64,000 nucleotides of DNA, taken from contig NZ_WGNY01000023.1 in the NCBI RefSeq assembly GCF_016124325.1, positions 1 through 64,000 of the forward strand, written 5' to 3'. The DNA comes from Phenylobacterium sp. GTDB taxonomy: Bacteria > Pseudomonadota > Alphaproteobacteria > Caulobacterales > Caulobacteraceae. Positions 55,537 through 64,000 of this stretch are shown here, in pieces. The notes under the pieces are model-generated. The model was not told the origin of the DNA and made no database searches. It saw only the letters and a program-made list of their open reading frames with translations. Position 1 is the stretch's first letter, and every line of letters begins with the position of its first letter. A program made the translations under genes and the position numbers.

Positions 55537-57027
55537 TCAGGCCGCGCGATCCGACCGCCGCTGCGCCGTCGCGGTGGAGAACTGGAAGCTGTTCATCGTC
55601 TTGGCCAGGTCGTTCACCTGAGCATCCAGCGCGTGGGTGGCGGCGGTGGTTTCCTCGACCATCGCCGCATTCTGCTGGGTGAGCTGATCCATCTGGCCGA
55701 CCGCGACATTGACCTCGCCCAGGCCGCGGGACTGCTCCTGGGCCGAGGCGGCCACATCGGCCACCAGCTGGTCGATCGTCGCCACGCGCCCGGAAATGGC
55801 CGCAAGCGACTCGCCGGTCTGCCCGACGAGGTCCACGCCGGCCTTCACCTGGCGGGTCGAGGCGGCGATCAGCGCCTCGATTTCCTTGGCCGCCTCGGCC
55901 GAGCGCTGGGCGAGGGCCCGGACTTCGGAGGCGACGACGGCGAAGCCCTTGCCGGCTTCACCGGCCCGCGCCGCTTCCACGCCCGCGTTCAGGGCCAGCA
56001 GGTTGGTCTGGAAGGCGATCTCGTCGATCACGCCCACGATCTGGGAAATCTTGCCGGACGAGGCGCTGATCTCGTCCATGGCGGCGATGGCGCGCCGGAC
56101 GACCTCGCCCGACCGCTCGGCGTCGCCCTTCGCCACGCCGACCGATTCGTGGGCCGAGGTGGCGCCCTCGGCGCTCTTGCGCACCGCCGAGGTGATCTCC
56201 TCCAGGGCGGCGGCGGCCTCTTCCAGGTTGGCCGCCTGCTGTTCCGTACGGCGCGACAGGTCGTCGGCGGCCGAACTGATCTGGGCCACGCCGCCGGCGA
56301 CGATTCCGGCGGCCGAGGAGGCCGAGGCGACGGCCGCCTCCATCGCCGAAAGGGCGGTGTTGAAATCGGACTTGAGGCCCTCGAACTGCGGCGCGACATC
56401 GACATCGATGCGGGCGCGCAGATCACCGGCCGAAACCCGCGACAGCGCCTGCCCGAGGGCCGAGACGACGGTGGTCTGCTCGGCCTCGCTGCGCTGGCGC
56501 TCGGCCTCCAGGCGCTGCCGTTCGGCTTCGAGCGTGTCGAGGTAGATCGACACTGCGAAATCCATGTCGATCATCACCGCGCGGACCAGCGCGCCCATCG
56601 CCGCGCCCACCGCCTCGGGGCCTTTGCCGCGGACGAGCGGACCGGTCGGCCAGTGCGCCTTCAGGAGACGCTGGAGGAGCCCGTCCAGGATCAGGGCGTA
56701 GCCGGCGATGTACCACCGGGGATCCAGGCCGATCCGCGCATGGGTCTCGCCGATGGCGCGCACGCCGCGCACATAGTCTTCGTCGAAGCGACCTTCGGCG
56801 ATGATGGCCCAGTGGCCGCCCTGGCGGTTCTGAGCCCCGGTGATCTGGGCCTCGTCGCGGAAGAAGCGCTTCACATCCGGCGTCTGGCGGACGCGGGCGT
56901 AGAACGTCTCGAGGGCCGGGCCGATATTGGCGGCGACGAACGGCTTGAGGTCGCGCAGCGTGGCGCGCGCCTTGTCGTCTAAGCCGATGAAATCAAGTCG
57001 CTCTTTGACGTGGTATTGGTCGCTCAT
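55537..57027 (-). CDS. Globin-coupled soluble chemoreceptor (protoglobin + MCP signalling domain)
   Basis: The 496-residue protein has an N-terminal protoglobin domain (to about residue 180) with proximal heme histidine H96 in [19 protein letters not shown] Glu/Arg coiled coil, a HAMP-like stretch ([17 protein letters not shown]) and a methyl-accepting signalling hairpin follow, with tip [31 protein letters not shown]. There is no membrane helix, so it senses O2 or a related gas inside the cell and signals through CheW and CheA, as in HemAT. The start at 57027 ([15 protein letters not shown]) fits the globin. No other che gene is in the window. Confidence 0.94.
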   Translation of the reverse strand: MSDQYHVKERLDFIGLDDKARATLRDLKPFVAANIGPALETFYARVRQTPDVKRFFRDEAQITGAQNRQGGHWAIIAEGRFDEDYVRGVRAIGETHARIGLDPRWYIAGYALILDGLLQRLLKAHWPTGPLVRGKGPEAVGAAMGALVRAVMIDMDFAVSIYLDTLEAERQRLEAERQRSEAEQTTVVSALGQALSRVSAGDLRARIDVDVAPQFEGLKSDFNTALSAMEAAVASASSAAGIVAGGVAQISSAADDLSRRTEQQAANLEEAAAALEEITSAVRKSAEGATSAHESVGVAKGDAERSGEVVRRAIAAMDEISASSGKISQIVGVIDEIAFQTNLLALNAGVEAARAGEAGKGFAVVASEVRALAQRSAEAAKEIEALIAASTRQVKAGVDLVGQTGESLAAISGRVATIDQLVADVAASAQEQSRGLGEVNVAVGQMDQLTQQNAAMVEETTAATHALDAQVNDLAKTMNSFQFSTATAQRRSDRAA

Positions 57028-57154
57028 GGCCCACTTCTCCGCTCCCGAGCGAGAGGCCAATATCGCGGTTAACCACGCATTTCGACGGCCGCGCCAGATC
57101 GCGCCTGCGGCAATTGACCGCAATCGTGGACTTACTAAATTTCAAATACCCGCG

Positions 57155-58153
57155 TTAGTTGTCTACCGGCAGTTTCTCGGTGTCGACCGACGCTTGGAGC
57201 TGGGGCGAATAGCGCGAGCCAGCCACCGTCCGGCCGTTCACCGTCTCGTCCACCTCGGCGACGAGCTCGGGGGAGAGGACGACATCGGCGGCCGCCGCGT
57301 TCTCACGCATGTGGTCGGGGTTCGTGGTCCCGGGAATGGAGACCAGCGCGGGGTCCTTGGCCATCAGCCAGGCGAGGCAGAGCTGGGCCGGCGTGCATCC
57401 CGCCTTCGCCGCCAGGGCCTCGAAGCGCGCCAGCAGGCGCAGGTTGGCCTCGAAGGCTTCGCCCTGGAACCGCGGCATGGCGACCCGCATGTCGCCTTCG
57501 GCGAATTCCGCCCGCCGCACGCCGCCGGCCAGGAAGCCGCGGCCCACGGGCGAGAAGGCCACGAAGGTGACGCCCAGCTCGTGGCAGGCGTCCAGCACCG
57601 CGATCTCGGGATTGCGGGTCCACGGGGAGTATTCGGTCTGCAGGGCGGCGATCGGATGGACCGCGTGCGCCCGGCGCAGCGTCGGCGCCGAGACCTCCGA
57701 CAGGCCGATCGCCCGGATCTTGCCGGCCGCGACCAGATCCGCCAGCGCGCCCACGCTCTCCTCGATCGGCACCTGCCTGTCCCAGCGGTGGAGGTAGTAG
57801 AGGTCGATCACGTCGGTCTTCAGCCGGCGCAGGCTGACGTCGCACAGCGCCTTGATCGTCTCGGGCCGGCCGTCGAGGCCGCGCTGGGTTCCGGTCGCAT
57901 CGGTGATCCCGCACTTCGAGGCCAGAACGATCCTGTCGCGATGGGGGCCCAGCACTTCGCCGACCAGCGTCTCGTTGTGGCCCAGGCCGTAGACCGCGGC
58001 GGTGTCGAAGAAGGTGTAGCCGGCGTCGAGCGCGCCCAGCAGCACCGCCTCGGCGCGCGGGCGGTCCGCGGCCGGCCCGTAGCCGGACGACAGGCTCATG
58101 CAGCCCAGGCCGATGGCCGAAACTTCCAGCGGTCCGATCTTGCGGGTCTGCAT
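57155..58153 (-). CDS. Aldo/keto reductase
   Basis: This NADPH-dependent carbonyl reductase has 332 residues and the TIM-barrel signatures IGLGCMSLSSGYG, the catalytic Asp and Tyr (FFDTAAVYGLGHNE), the Lys in LASKCGI, His in YYLHRWD and the C-terminal cofactor region VSIPGTTNPDHMRENAAAADV. It belongs to the group with YajO/IolS-like members. It stands alone; the substrate is unknown. Confidence 0.95.
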   Translation of the reverse strand: MQTRKIGPLEVSAIGLGCMSLSSGYGPAADRPRAEAVLLGALDAGYTFFDTAAVYGLGHNETLVGEVLGPHRDRIVLASKCGITDATGTQRGLDGRPETIKALCDVSLRRLKTDVIDLYYLHRWDRQVPIEESVGALADLVAAGKIRAIGLSEVSAPTLRRAHAVHPIAALQTEYSPWTRNPEIAVLDACHELGVTFVAFSPVGRGFLAGGVRRAEFAEGDMRVAMPRFQGEAFEANLRLLARFEALAAKAGCTPAQLCLAWLMAKDPALVSIPGTTNPDHMRENAAAADVVLSPELVAEVDETVNGRTVAGSRYSPQLQASVDTEKLPVDN

Positions 58154-58209
58154 GCGCCCCTCCCCTTACACGTGCGGCCCCGCGAAGAACCGCAGCGGGA
58201 CGGGCGCCG

Positions 58210-58581
58210 TCAACCCAGGCGGGCGAGCTTCTCCGCCAGCTCGGCCTCGTCGGCCACGAACCAGACGTGGCGGCCGCGGTTGGATTCGCGGACGAAATCG
58301 CGCAGCGCGTCGCTCGCCCCGACCGCTTCCGAAACGTCGCCCACGAAGGCCACTTTCAGCCCGTAGTTCACGAACTTCTGGATCGCCTCGCCGGCGATCC
58401 GCGTGCGCAGCGCCAGGAACCCCGGCGCGAGCCGGCCGACCGGGACGACCAGCAGCTCGGCGCGGGCGCCCAGGGCCTCGCCGATCAGATCGGTCGCCGC
58501 CCGCTCGCCGTCCAGCAGCGGACCGTCGGGCGCAAGGACATAGACCGCCGTTCCGCCGATAGTCCGGGCCTCGCCGCTCAT
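58210..58581 (-). CDS. DUF4180 domain protein
   Basis: This 123-residue protein matches DUF4180, a family without a known role. Key stretches are DLIGEALGARAELLVVPVGRL, LRTRIAGEAIQKFVNYGLKVAFVGDVS and LRDFVRESNRGRHVWFVADEAEL, an alpha/beta fold like that of STAS or MTA/SAH-related small proteins. Its ATG overlaps the stop of the alpha/beta hydrolase gene, and it is the last gene of a three-gene operon. Confidence 0.85.
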   Translation of the reverse strand: MSGEARTIGGTAVYVLAPDGPLLDGERAATDLIGEALGARAELLVVPVGRLAPGFLALRTRIAGEAIQKFVNYGLKVAFVGDVSEAVGASDALRDFVRESNRGRHVWFVADEAELAEKLARLG

Positions 58582-59441
58582 GGCCTCAGCACGCTCGTCA
58601 GGAACGCGTCGATCCGCGCGGCGTGGCCCACCAGCATGTGGCCGGCGTCCGCCAGCCAGACCACCTCGGCCTTCGGGACCAACGCCTCCAGCCGCGCCTT
58701 GGTGGTCGGCGAGTCGATGAACACGTCGCGCCCGCCCAGGATCGCCAGCACGGGCATGCCCAGCCGCCGCAGCGCGTCGTCCGAAAACTGCGGCAGCCGC
58801 TCGGTGCGCGGCCGGAAGCTGGCGTTGATCATGGCCATGAACGCGCCGAACGCCTTCACCGCCGGCGGCAGGTCCTTGGGCTCGGGCCCGCCGCGGATCC
58901 GCTCGCCGATCTTCCGCCGCCCCCAGGGCCCCAGCAGCATCAGCGGCAGGACCCAGAGCAGCACGTTCCTGTGCCTGCCCACGCCCCCCGGGCAGAGGAG
59001 CGCCAGCGCGCTCACCCGCCCGGGCCGGTTCGTGGCGTATTCCAGCGCCAGCCAGCCGCCGAGCGAGAGGCCCACCAGCGCGGCCGTCTCGATGCCGAGG
59101 GCCGCGAACACTTCGTCCAGCCAGGGCGCATAGGCGCCGGACGCGAGCGGCGGCCGCGACGGCGCGCTGAAGCCCGGCTCGCCGATCATGTCGACCGCAT
59201 AGACCCGGAAGCGCCGCGCCCAGGTCGCCACGTCGCCCAGCCAGCTCGCCGAATTGGCCATCGAGCCGTGCAGCAGGACCAGCGGCGGAGCGTCGTTCGG
59301 CCCGCAGGCGACCACGAAGGTCTCGCCCTGGGCGGTCGGGATGCGCAGGTGCTCGTTCGGGACCGGCCAGTGGGCGAGGAACTCGGCATAGCGGGCGCGC
59401 ACGGCCTCGCCGGCCGCGGCGGTGCGATAGACGGCGTTCAT
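58578..59441 (-). CDS. Alpha/beta hydrolase
   Basis: The 287-residue hydrolase has the oxyanion motif VLLHGSMANSASW, nucleophile elbow VGLSLGGWLALEYA, acid GGRDVFIDS and the catalytic His in DAGHMLVGHA. No signal peptide is seen. It lies 2 bp after the HTH gene and overlaps DUF4180 by 4 bp. Carboxylesterase, haloalkane-dehalogenase-like and C-C hydrolase activities are all possible; the sequence does not decide. Confidence 0.92.
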   Translation of the reverse strand: MNAVYRTAAAGEAVRARYAEFLAHWPVPNEHLRIPTAQGETFVVACGPNDAPPLVLLHGSMANSASWLGDVATWARRFRVYAVDMIGEPGFSAPSRPPLASGAYAPWLDEVFAALGIETAALVGLSLGGWLALEYATNRPGRVSALALLCPGGVGRHRNVLLWVLPLMLLGPWGRRKIGERIRGGPEPKDLPPAVKAFGAFMAMINASFRPRTERLPQFSDDALRRLGMPVLAILGGRDVFIDSPTTKARLEALVPKAEVVWLADAGHMLVGHAARIDAFLTSVLRP

Positions 59442-59443
59442 GC

Positions 59444-59854
59444 TCAGGCCTCCGTCAGCACCTGGATCATCTTCAGCATCGCGGCGGTGTCGGCGGGCGA
59501 GCCGGCGATGACGACCTTCAGGACCTTGCGGACCGTGTCGTAGGCCACATCGAGGCTCATCGCGTCCGCATGGGCCTCATGGCCCATCCGCATGCTGGGC
59601 AGGGTGCGCGCGATCCGTTCGGCCAGCGCCGGAGCGACATCGGGCATGTCGACGATGCTGGTCACCCGCGCGGTGGTGGGACGCGCGCCCGGGACGACGC
59701 CGGTCATCGCCTCCATGTCGCTGCGCAGGATGCGGTACGACTTGCCAACCTTGACGGCGCGCAGGCGGCCTTCGCGGATGAAGCGGCGCACCGTCTTGGG
59801 ATGCAGCTTCAGCCGTTCGGCGAACTGCTCCACCGTGTAGACTTCCTCGGACAT
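59444..59854 (-). CDS. Excisionase-type HTH protein with C-terminal domain
   Basis: This 136-residue protein has an N-terminal MerR/excisionase-like HTH ([43 protein letters not shown]). A C-terminal region ([24 protein letters not shown]...[31 protein letters not shown]) looks like a small ferredoxin-like sensing or dimerisation domain. It heads an operon with a hydrolase and DUF4180. No phage integrase is near, so a regulatory rather than an excision role is likely. Confidence 0.88.
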   Translation of the reverse strand: MSEEVYTVEQFAERLKLHPKTVRRFIREGRLRAVKVGKSYRILRSDMEAMTGVVPGARPTTARVTSIVDMPDVAPALAERIARTLPSMRMGHEAHADAMSLDVAYDTVRKVLKVVIAGSPADTAAMLKMIQVLTEA

Positions 59855-59878
59855 CGGACCACTCGTCGTTGCTGAATG

Positions 59879-59918
59879 TTCCCTATCATTCCCAATTGGA
59901 GAGTCAATGATTCCCTAT
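59879..59918. promoter_or_regulatory. TTCCC boxes between HTH and amidohydrolase genes
   Basis: TTCCCTAT occurs at 59879-59886 and 59911-59918, 32 bp apart (about three helical turns). A third TTCCC (59889) runs into the palindrome CCAATTGG (59892-59899). The stretch is AT-rich and spans the start of the amidohydrolase gene, so the HTH protein may bind here. This is inferred. Confidence 0.4.
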
Positions 59919-61178
59919 AAGGCCCTATTGGGACTCGTTGTCGCCCTGGCGTCCGGCGGCGCGGCCAACGCCGGCGGCTATCTGCTGGAGCCGGATGCGG
60001 TCTGGACCGAGGGTTCGCCGCCGCATGCCGGCTGGGTCGTGCGCATCGACGGCGCGAAGGTGACGGCGGTCGGGCCGAAGGCGGACGTGGCCGCGGACGG
60101 CGCTGAGGTCGTGGCCCTGCCGGGAACGACCCTGGTCCCGGGCCTGATCGAGCTGCACTCGCATCTGCTGCTGCACCCGTACAACGAGACGCTCTGGGAC
60201 GATCAGGTGCTGAAGGAGGCGCCCTTCTACCGGACCCTCCGAGCCGGGCGGGACGCCACGCGCACCCTGATGGCCGGCTTCACCGCCGAGCGCGACCTGG
60301 GCACCGAAGGGGCCGGCGACGCCGACGTGTCGCTGAAGAAGGCCATCGCGGACGGGATCGTCGCCGGGCCGCGCCTCTTCGTGGTCACCCGCGCCATCGT
60401 GGCCAGGGGCGCCTACGGCCCGCGCCAGGGCTTCCGCACCGACATGGACCTGCCCCAGGGCGCCCAGGAGGCCAGCGGCGTGGACGAGGTGGTCGCCGCC
60501 GTTCGCGAGCAGGCCGCCGCCGGGGCCGACTGGATCAAGGTCTACGCCGACTACCGGATCGGTCCGAACGGCGAGACCCGGCCCGCCTTCAGCAAGGCCG
60601 AGCTCGACGCCCTGGTGCGCACGGCCCACGACCTCGGCCGCCCGGTCGCCGCCCACGCCTCGGGCGACGAGGGCATCCGCCGCGCCGTGCTGGCCGGCGT
60701 CGACACCATCGAGCACGGCTACAGCGCTTCGGAGGCGACGCTGAAGCTCATGAAAGAGAAGGGAACGGCGCTCGTCCCGACCCTGGAGGCCGTGGCGGCC
60801 ACGTCGGAGTACTTCCGCGGCTACAAGCCCGGCGGGCCGCCCACCAGCGGCATGGCCCAGGCGGCCGAGACCTTCCGGCTGGCGCTGAAGCTGGGCGTCA
60901 CGATCGGCATGGGCGGCGATGTCGGCGTCTTCCCGCACGGCGAGAACTGGCGCGAGATGGACTGGATGGCGAAGGACGGCATGACCCCGCTCCAGGCCCT
61001 GACCGCGGCGACGGCCACCAACGCCGCGATCCTGGGACAGACCGGCAAGCTGGGTTGCGTCGCCGCCGGCTGCGCGGCCGACCTCGTGGCGGTGGCGGGC
61101 GACCCGACCACCGACGTGGCGGCGGTGAAGAACGTGCGCTTCGTGATGAAGGACGGAACGATCTACCGGCGGCCGTAG
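59907..61178 (+). CDS. Secreted metal-dependent amidohydrolase
   Basis: The 423-residue precursor has a signal peptide ([22 protein letters not shown]) and the amidohydrolase ligands: HxH in [10 protein letters not shown], bridging Lys in DWIKVYAD, His in AAHASG, His in IEHGYS and Asp in MGGDVGVF. It resembles the imidazolonepropionase/Xaa-Pro dipeptidase-like group, like the cytoplasmic enzyme at 18561-19781, but acts in the periplasm. It is divergent from the HTH-hydrolase-DUF4180 operon. Confidence 0.94.
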   Translation: MIPYKALLGLVVALASGGAANAGGYLLEPDAVWTEGSPPHAGWVVRIDGAKVTAVGPKADVAADGAEVVALPGTTLVPGLIELHSHLLLHPYNETLWDDQVLKEAPFYRTLRAGRDATRTLMAGFTAERDLGTEGAGDADVSLKKAIADGIVAGPRLFVVTRAIVARGAYGPRQGFRTDMDLPQGAQEASGVDEVVAAVREQAAAGADWIKVYADYRIGPNGETRPAFSKAELDALVRTAHDLGRPVAAHASGDEGIRRAVLAGVDTIEHGYSASEATLKLMKEKGTALVPTLEAVAATSEYFRGYKPGGPPTSGMAQAAETFRLALKLGVTIGMGGDVGVFPHGENWREMDWMAKDGMTPLQALTAATATNAAILGQTGKLGCVAAGCAADLVAVAGDPTTDVAAVKNVRFVMKDGTIYRRP

Positions 61179-61218
61179 CCGGTCGCCCCCCTCCGTCTCG
61201 TCGCTGCGCGCCGATCCA

Positions 61219-61242
61219 CCTCCCCCGTTCGCACGGGGGAGG
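61219..61242. terminator. Perfect 10-bp hairpin between convergent genes
   Basis: CCTCCCCCGT-TCGC-ACGGGGGAGG, inside a looser outer dyad (ccctccg...cggaggg), lies between the amidohydrolase and aminotransferase stops. It may work as a bidirectional terminator and also looks like one member of an intergenic repeat family. There is no T tract. Confidence 0.55.
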
Positions 61243-61256
61243 AGCGCCGGAGGGGG

Positions 61257-62399
61257 CTAGGCCGCCTTCGCCCGCGCCGCCTCGAACCACGGGACCAGCC
61301 GGCGGATCGCCTCCTCGATCTCCGGCGTGGAGACGGCGAAGCTCATGCGGATGAAGCGCCGGCCCTCGACCGGGTCGAAGTCGATCCCCGGCGCCGTGGC
61401 CACGCCGGTGTCGGTGAGGAGCTGCTTGCAGAAGGCCAGGCTGTCGTCGGTCAGCCGGCCCACGTCGGCCCAGATGTAGAAGGCGCCGTCCGGCGGGGCG
61501 ATCCGCTCCAGGCCCAGGCGCGGCAGGGCGTCGAGCAGCAGTTCGCGGTTGCGCCGGTAGGTGGCGAGGTGGCCTTCCAGCTCGTCCTTGCAGTCCATGG
61601 CGACCAGGGCGGCGTGCTGGGCCAGCGAGGGGGCGGTGAGGAACAGGGCGCCCATGTAGGCCACCGCGCGCGAGGCCTCCTCCCGCGGCACGATCAGCCA
61701 GCCCAGCCGCCAGCCGGCCATGCTGAAATACTTGGAAAAGCTGCTCACCACGATGGTGGTCGGCTCGAACTCCAGCATCGAGCGCGTCGGCTCGCCGAAC
61801 GTCAGGCCGTGATAGATCTCGTCGGAGACGATGCGGATGCCGCGGGCGCGGCAGACCTCGGCGATGGCGGCCAGTTCGTCACCGGGGATGATGGTGCCGG
61901 TAGGGTTCGCCGGGCTGGCGATGATCACGCCGGCCGGCGCCGGATCGAGCGCCGCCAGCGTCGCCGCCGTGAGCTGGAAGCGCGTCTCCGGCCCGCAGGG
62001 AATCTCCAGCGCCGTCATGTTCAGCGCCTTCACCGTGTTGCGGTAGGCCACGTAGCCCGGCCGGGCCATGGCGATGACGTCGCCCGGCTTGAAGGTGGCC
62101 GAGAGCGCCAGGACGAGCCCGGGCGAGGCGCCGCAGGTGAGCGTGATCTGGCGGGGCTCCACCGTCACGCCATAGGTCTCGGCGTAGTGGCGGCAGATGC
62201 GCGCCTTCAGCGGCGCGCTTTCCCAGTAGCCCATGCCGTCGGTGTCGAGCACCTCGTGCGCCCGCGCGATGGCGGCCTTGGGCGCGCCGGTCGACGGCTG
62301 GCCGAACTCCATGTGGATGATCGAACGGCCCTCGGCCTTCAGCTTCTGGGCCAAGCCGCTGATGGAGATGGCGTAGAAGGGATCGACGTCTGCGCTCAT
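61257..62399 (-). CDS. PLP-dependent aminotransferase class I/II
   Basis: This is a 380-residue fold-type I aminotransferase. It has the cofactor-stacking region TCGASPGLVLALSA, the ASPANPTGT segment, SDEIYHGLTFG (Asp for the pyridine nitrogen, Tyr), the Schiff-base lysine in SSFSKYFSMAGWRLGW and the substrate-binding Arg near RRFIRMSFA. Aspartate- or aromatic-aminotransferase activity is likely; the exact donor cannot be decided. It is divergent from an MHS-type transporter. Confidence 0.94.
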   Translation of the reverse strand: MSADVDPFYAISISGLAQKLKAEGRSIIHMEFGQPSTGAPKAAIARAHEVLDTDGMGYWESAPLKARICRHYAETYGVTVEPRQITLTCGASPGLVLALSATFKPGDVIAMARPGYVAYRNTVKALNMTALEIPCGPETRFQLTAATLAALDPAPAGVIIASPANPTGTIIPGDELAAIAEVCRARGIRIVSDEIYHGLTFGEPTRSMLEFEPTTIVVSSFSKYFSMAGWRLGWLIVPREEASRAVAYMGALFLTAPSLAQHAALVAMDCKDELEGHLATYRRNRELLLDALPRLGLERIAPPDGAFYIWADVGRLTDDSLAFCKQLLTDTGVATAPGIDFDPVEGRRFIRMSFAVSTPEIEEAIRRLVPWFEAARAKAA

Positions 62400-62493
62400 G
62401 TCTTCGCCCTAGCCCCAATCGGCGAGGAACGCCATGCGGCTTGACCTTCGCGGCCTCGGACGCGAAGCCGGACGCAACGAGGGGGAAACGAGC

Positions 62494-63765
62494 TTGTCCG
62501 TCACCGAATCCGGCGCCTCCACCCGGCGTGTCCTAGCCGCGAGCCTCGTGGGCACGGCGGTGGAGACCTACGACTTCTACATCTACGGCACGGCGGCCTC
62601 GCTGGTGTTCGGGCCGCTGTTCTTCCCCGACATCTCGCCGTCGGCCCAGCTGCTTTCGGCCTACGCCACCTTCGCCGTCGCGTTCTTCGCCCGGCCGCTG
62701 GGCGCGGCGTTCTTCGGCCATTTCGGCGACCGGATCGGGCGCAAGTCGACCCTGGTGGCCTCGCTGCTGCTGATGGGCGGCTCGACGGTGCTGATCGGCT
62801 TCCTGCCGGGCTACGCCGCGATCGGCTGGCTGGCGCCGCTGGCGCTATGCCTGATGCGGTTCGGGCAGGGCTTCGGCCTGGGCGGCGAATGGGGCGGCGC
62901 CGTGCTGCTGGCGGTGGAGAACGCCCCGCCGGGCCAGCGGGGGCGGTTCGGCGGGGTGCCGTTGCTGGGCGCGCCGACGGGCTTCCTGCTCGCCAACGGC
63001 CTGTTCCTGATCCTGGGCCTGTTCCTCGACGCCGAGCAGTTCAAGGCCTGGGGCTGGCGGCTGCCGTTCCTGGCCAGCGTGGTGCTGGTGGGCGTGGGCC
63101 TCTGGATCCGGCTGCGGATCGGCGAGACGCCGACGTTCAAGAAGGCGATGGCCGAGGCCGAGGCCAGCCACGTGCCGGCCGCCGAGGTGTTCAAGCGCCA
63201 TCCCGGCGCGCTGGCGGGCGCGACCCTGGCGGTGATCGCCTGCTTCGCGATCTTCTACATCTCGACCACCTTCGCCCTGGGCTGGAGCGTGGGGAAGCTG
63301 GGCTACGACCGCGAGTCGTTCCTGGGCGCCCAGCTCATCGCCATGCTGTTCATGGCCGCGGGCATCGTGGCGGCCGGCTACGCCGCCGACCGGACCAGCC
63401 CGCGCGCGGTGCTGATCGTCGGATGCGCCGGGACTGTGATCGTCGGCGCGCTGATGGGGCTGATGGTGCGGGCCGACGCGCTCGGCCTGGTGTGGGCCTG
63501 GATGTCGGCGGCGCTGCTGGTGATGGGGCTGGTCTACGGCCCGCTGGGCGCTTTCATGCCCAGCCTGTTCCCGCCCCGCGTCCGCTACACCGGCATCTCG
63601 ATCGCCTTCAATGTGGGCGGCATCCTGGGCGGCGGGCTGGCGCCCTTCGTGGCCCAGCGCCTGGCCGAGACCGGCGGCGTCGCCTGGGTGGGCTTCTACC
63701 TGGCGGCGGCAGGCCTGCTCAGCTTCGTGGGCCTGATGGGTTTGAAGGCGAAGTACGCGGACTGA
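62494..63765 (+). CDS. MFS transporter, metabolite:H+ symporter (MHS) type
   Basis: The roughly 423-residue permease has the MHS pattern near its start, ETYDFYIYGTAASLVFGPLFFP, and the loop GHFGDRIGRKSTLVASLLLMGG. GFGLGGEWGGAVLLAVENAPPGQRG and ten to twelve membrane helices follow. Relatives import dicarboxylates, shikimate, proline/betaine or similar acids. I favour the TTG at 62494 (MSVTESGASTRRVLAASL) with GAGGGGG 8 bases upstream; an ATG at 62434 with GAGGAA is possible and would add 20 residues. Confidence 0.9.
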   Translation: MSVTESGASTRRVLAASLVGTAVETYDFYIYGTAASLVFGPLFFPDISPSAQLLSAYATFAVAFFARPLGAAFFGHFGDRIGRKSTLVASLLLMGGSTVLIGFLPGYAAIGWLAPLALCLMRFGQGFGLGGEWGGAVLLAVENAPPGQRGRFGGVPLLGAPTGFLLANGLFLILGLFLDAEQFKAWGWRLPFLASVVLVGVGLWIRLRIGETPTFKKAMAEAEASHVPAAEVFKRHPGALAGATLAVIACFAIFYISTTFALGWSVGKLGYDRESFLGAQLIAMLFMAAGIVAAGYAADRTSPRAVLIVGCAGTVIVGALMGLMVRADALGLVWAWMSAALLVMGLVYGPLGAFMPSLFPPRVRYTGISIAFNVGGILGGGLAPFVAQRLAETGGVAWVGFYLAAAGLLSFVGLMGLKAKYAD

Positions 63766-63770
63766 TTTCA

Positions 63771-63905
63771 CACCGTCATGGCCGGGCTTGTCCCGGCCAC
63801 CCAGAGACGCGGACTCCGCCGGAATGCGCTCTGCGCGGGCCGCAGCGAAATCGTCGGTTCGGTCGGCGCTTCTGGGTGGCCGGGACAAGCCCGGCCATGA
63901 CGGTG
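63771..63905. repeat. REPIN-like inverted repeat pair (35-bp perfect arms, 65-bp spacer)
   Basis: The arm 63771-63805 is the exact reverse complement of 63871-63905. Each arm holds its own small palindrome (gccgggcttgtcccggc). The architecture matches the element at 51544-51670, but the arm sequence is different, so it is another family of the same kind. Confidence 0.85.
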
Positions 63906-63908
63906 GGT

Positions 63909-64000
63909 TCACATGTGCCGCTCGGGTGGTTGCAGGTGCGAGAGCGGCCCTTCGGCCACGAAGAAGGCTGGGTAGAGATCGGCCCACTTGGGGTTCTCCC
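63909..64000 (-). CDS. C-terminal end of an unidentified protein (cut by window edge)
   Basis: On the minus strand the last 30 codons read ENPKWADLYPAFFVAEGPLS then HLQPPERHM and stop at 63909. The composition is that of a real coding frame for this genome, but the fragment is too short to name. Confidence 0.5.
   Translation of the reverse strand, partial: ENPKWADLYPAFFVAEGPLSHLQPPERHM

Noticed and set aside
59444..59854. Phage excisionase indicating a prophage remnant
   Set aside because: No integrase, capsid or other phage gene is near, and the protein has an extra C-terminal domain and operon partners that fit a regulator.

Overview
This window looks like chromosome of a high-GC alphaproteobacterium, most likely a member of the Caulobacteraceae (Phenylobacterium/Caulobacter-like). 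The reasons are the gene orders aroA-cmk-rpsA-ihfB, trpF-trpB-trpA-accD, lptC-lptA-lptB and rpoN..hpf-ptsN, a FYDLN-type acidic zinc-ribbon protein, two large TonB-dependent receptors and soluble chemosensory proteins. Genus is inferred from gene content and order only. No integrase, transposase, phage gene, CRISPR array or rRNA was seen.

Layout. (1) 1-10200 is housekeeping: accD, trpA, trpB and trpF, a small DUF559 nuclease-like gene framed by 34-bp perfect inverted repeats, mscL, ihfB, rpsA, cmk, aroA, a FYDLN acidic protein and tRNA-Ala(GGC). (2) 10277-18441 is an accessory catabolic block. A minus-strand run (SDR reductase, TonB receptor, HSL-type esterase, cupin, AraC regulator) has one more SDR at its far end, and each SDR is divergent from its own HxlR regulator with dyad DNA between them. 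(3) 18561-33276 is a second and larger catabolic block. It is a roughly 12-kb minus-strand operon: TonB receptor, Xaa-Pro aminopeptidase, MFS permease, NTF2-like protein, GMC oxidoreductase, DUF885 hydrolase, aldehyde dehydrogenase, amidohydrolase. A divergent AraC regulator and a second paralogous aldehyde dehydrogenase follow. This is the best candidate for an undescribed pathway: uptake of an amphiphilic amide-, peptide- or ether-containing compound, cleavage of amide bonds, and oxidation of alcohol to aldehyde to acid. (4) 33575-46763 is mostly core: a lipoprotein, Hsp20-DUF1150, ptsN, hpf, exoD and rpoN, then GST/WYL regulator, acyl-CoA ligase, an MscS channel, a limonene-epoxide-hydrolase-like protein, a membrane protein, lptB, lptA, lptC and an RNase D-like exonuclease. 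(5) 46868-55510 is an oxidative and conjugative set: rubredoxin-TetR divergent from a cytochrome P450, tRNA-Leu(CAG), an NDUFA9-like protein, a cytosolic-type sulfotransferase, a Baeyer-Villiger-type monooxygenase, a LuxR regulator and an unrecognised HTH-sensor protein. (6) 55537-64000 holds a protoglobin-coupled soluble chemoreceptor, an aldo/keto reductase, an operon of HTH protein, alpha/beta hydrolase and DUF4180, a secreted amidohydrolase, an aminotransferase, an MHS-type transporter and the end of a further gene.

Several palindromic repeat families are present: the DUF559-framing repeat, two REPIN-like inverted pairs (51544-51670 and 63771-63905), and a 'tcgctgcgctcgg' repeat at the window start that recurs inside the 3' end of aroA. 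Most start codons were chosen by conserved N-terminus plus Shine-Dalgarno spacing; several genes start with TTG or GTG. All functions are read from motifs and context, without database searches.
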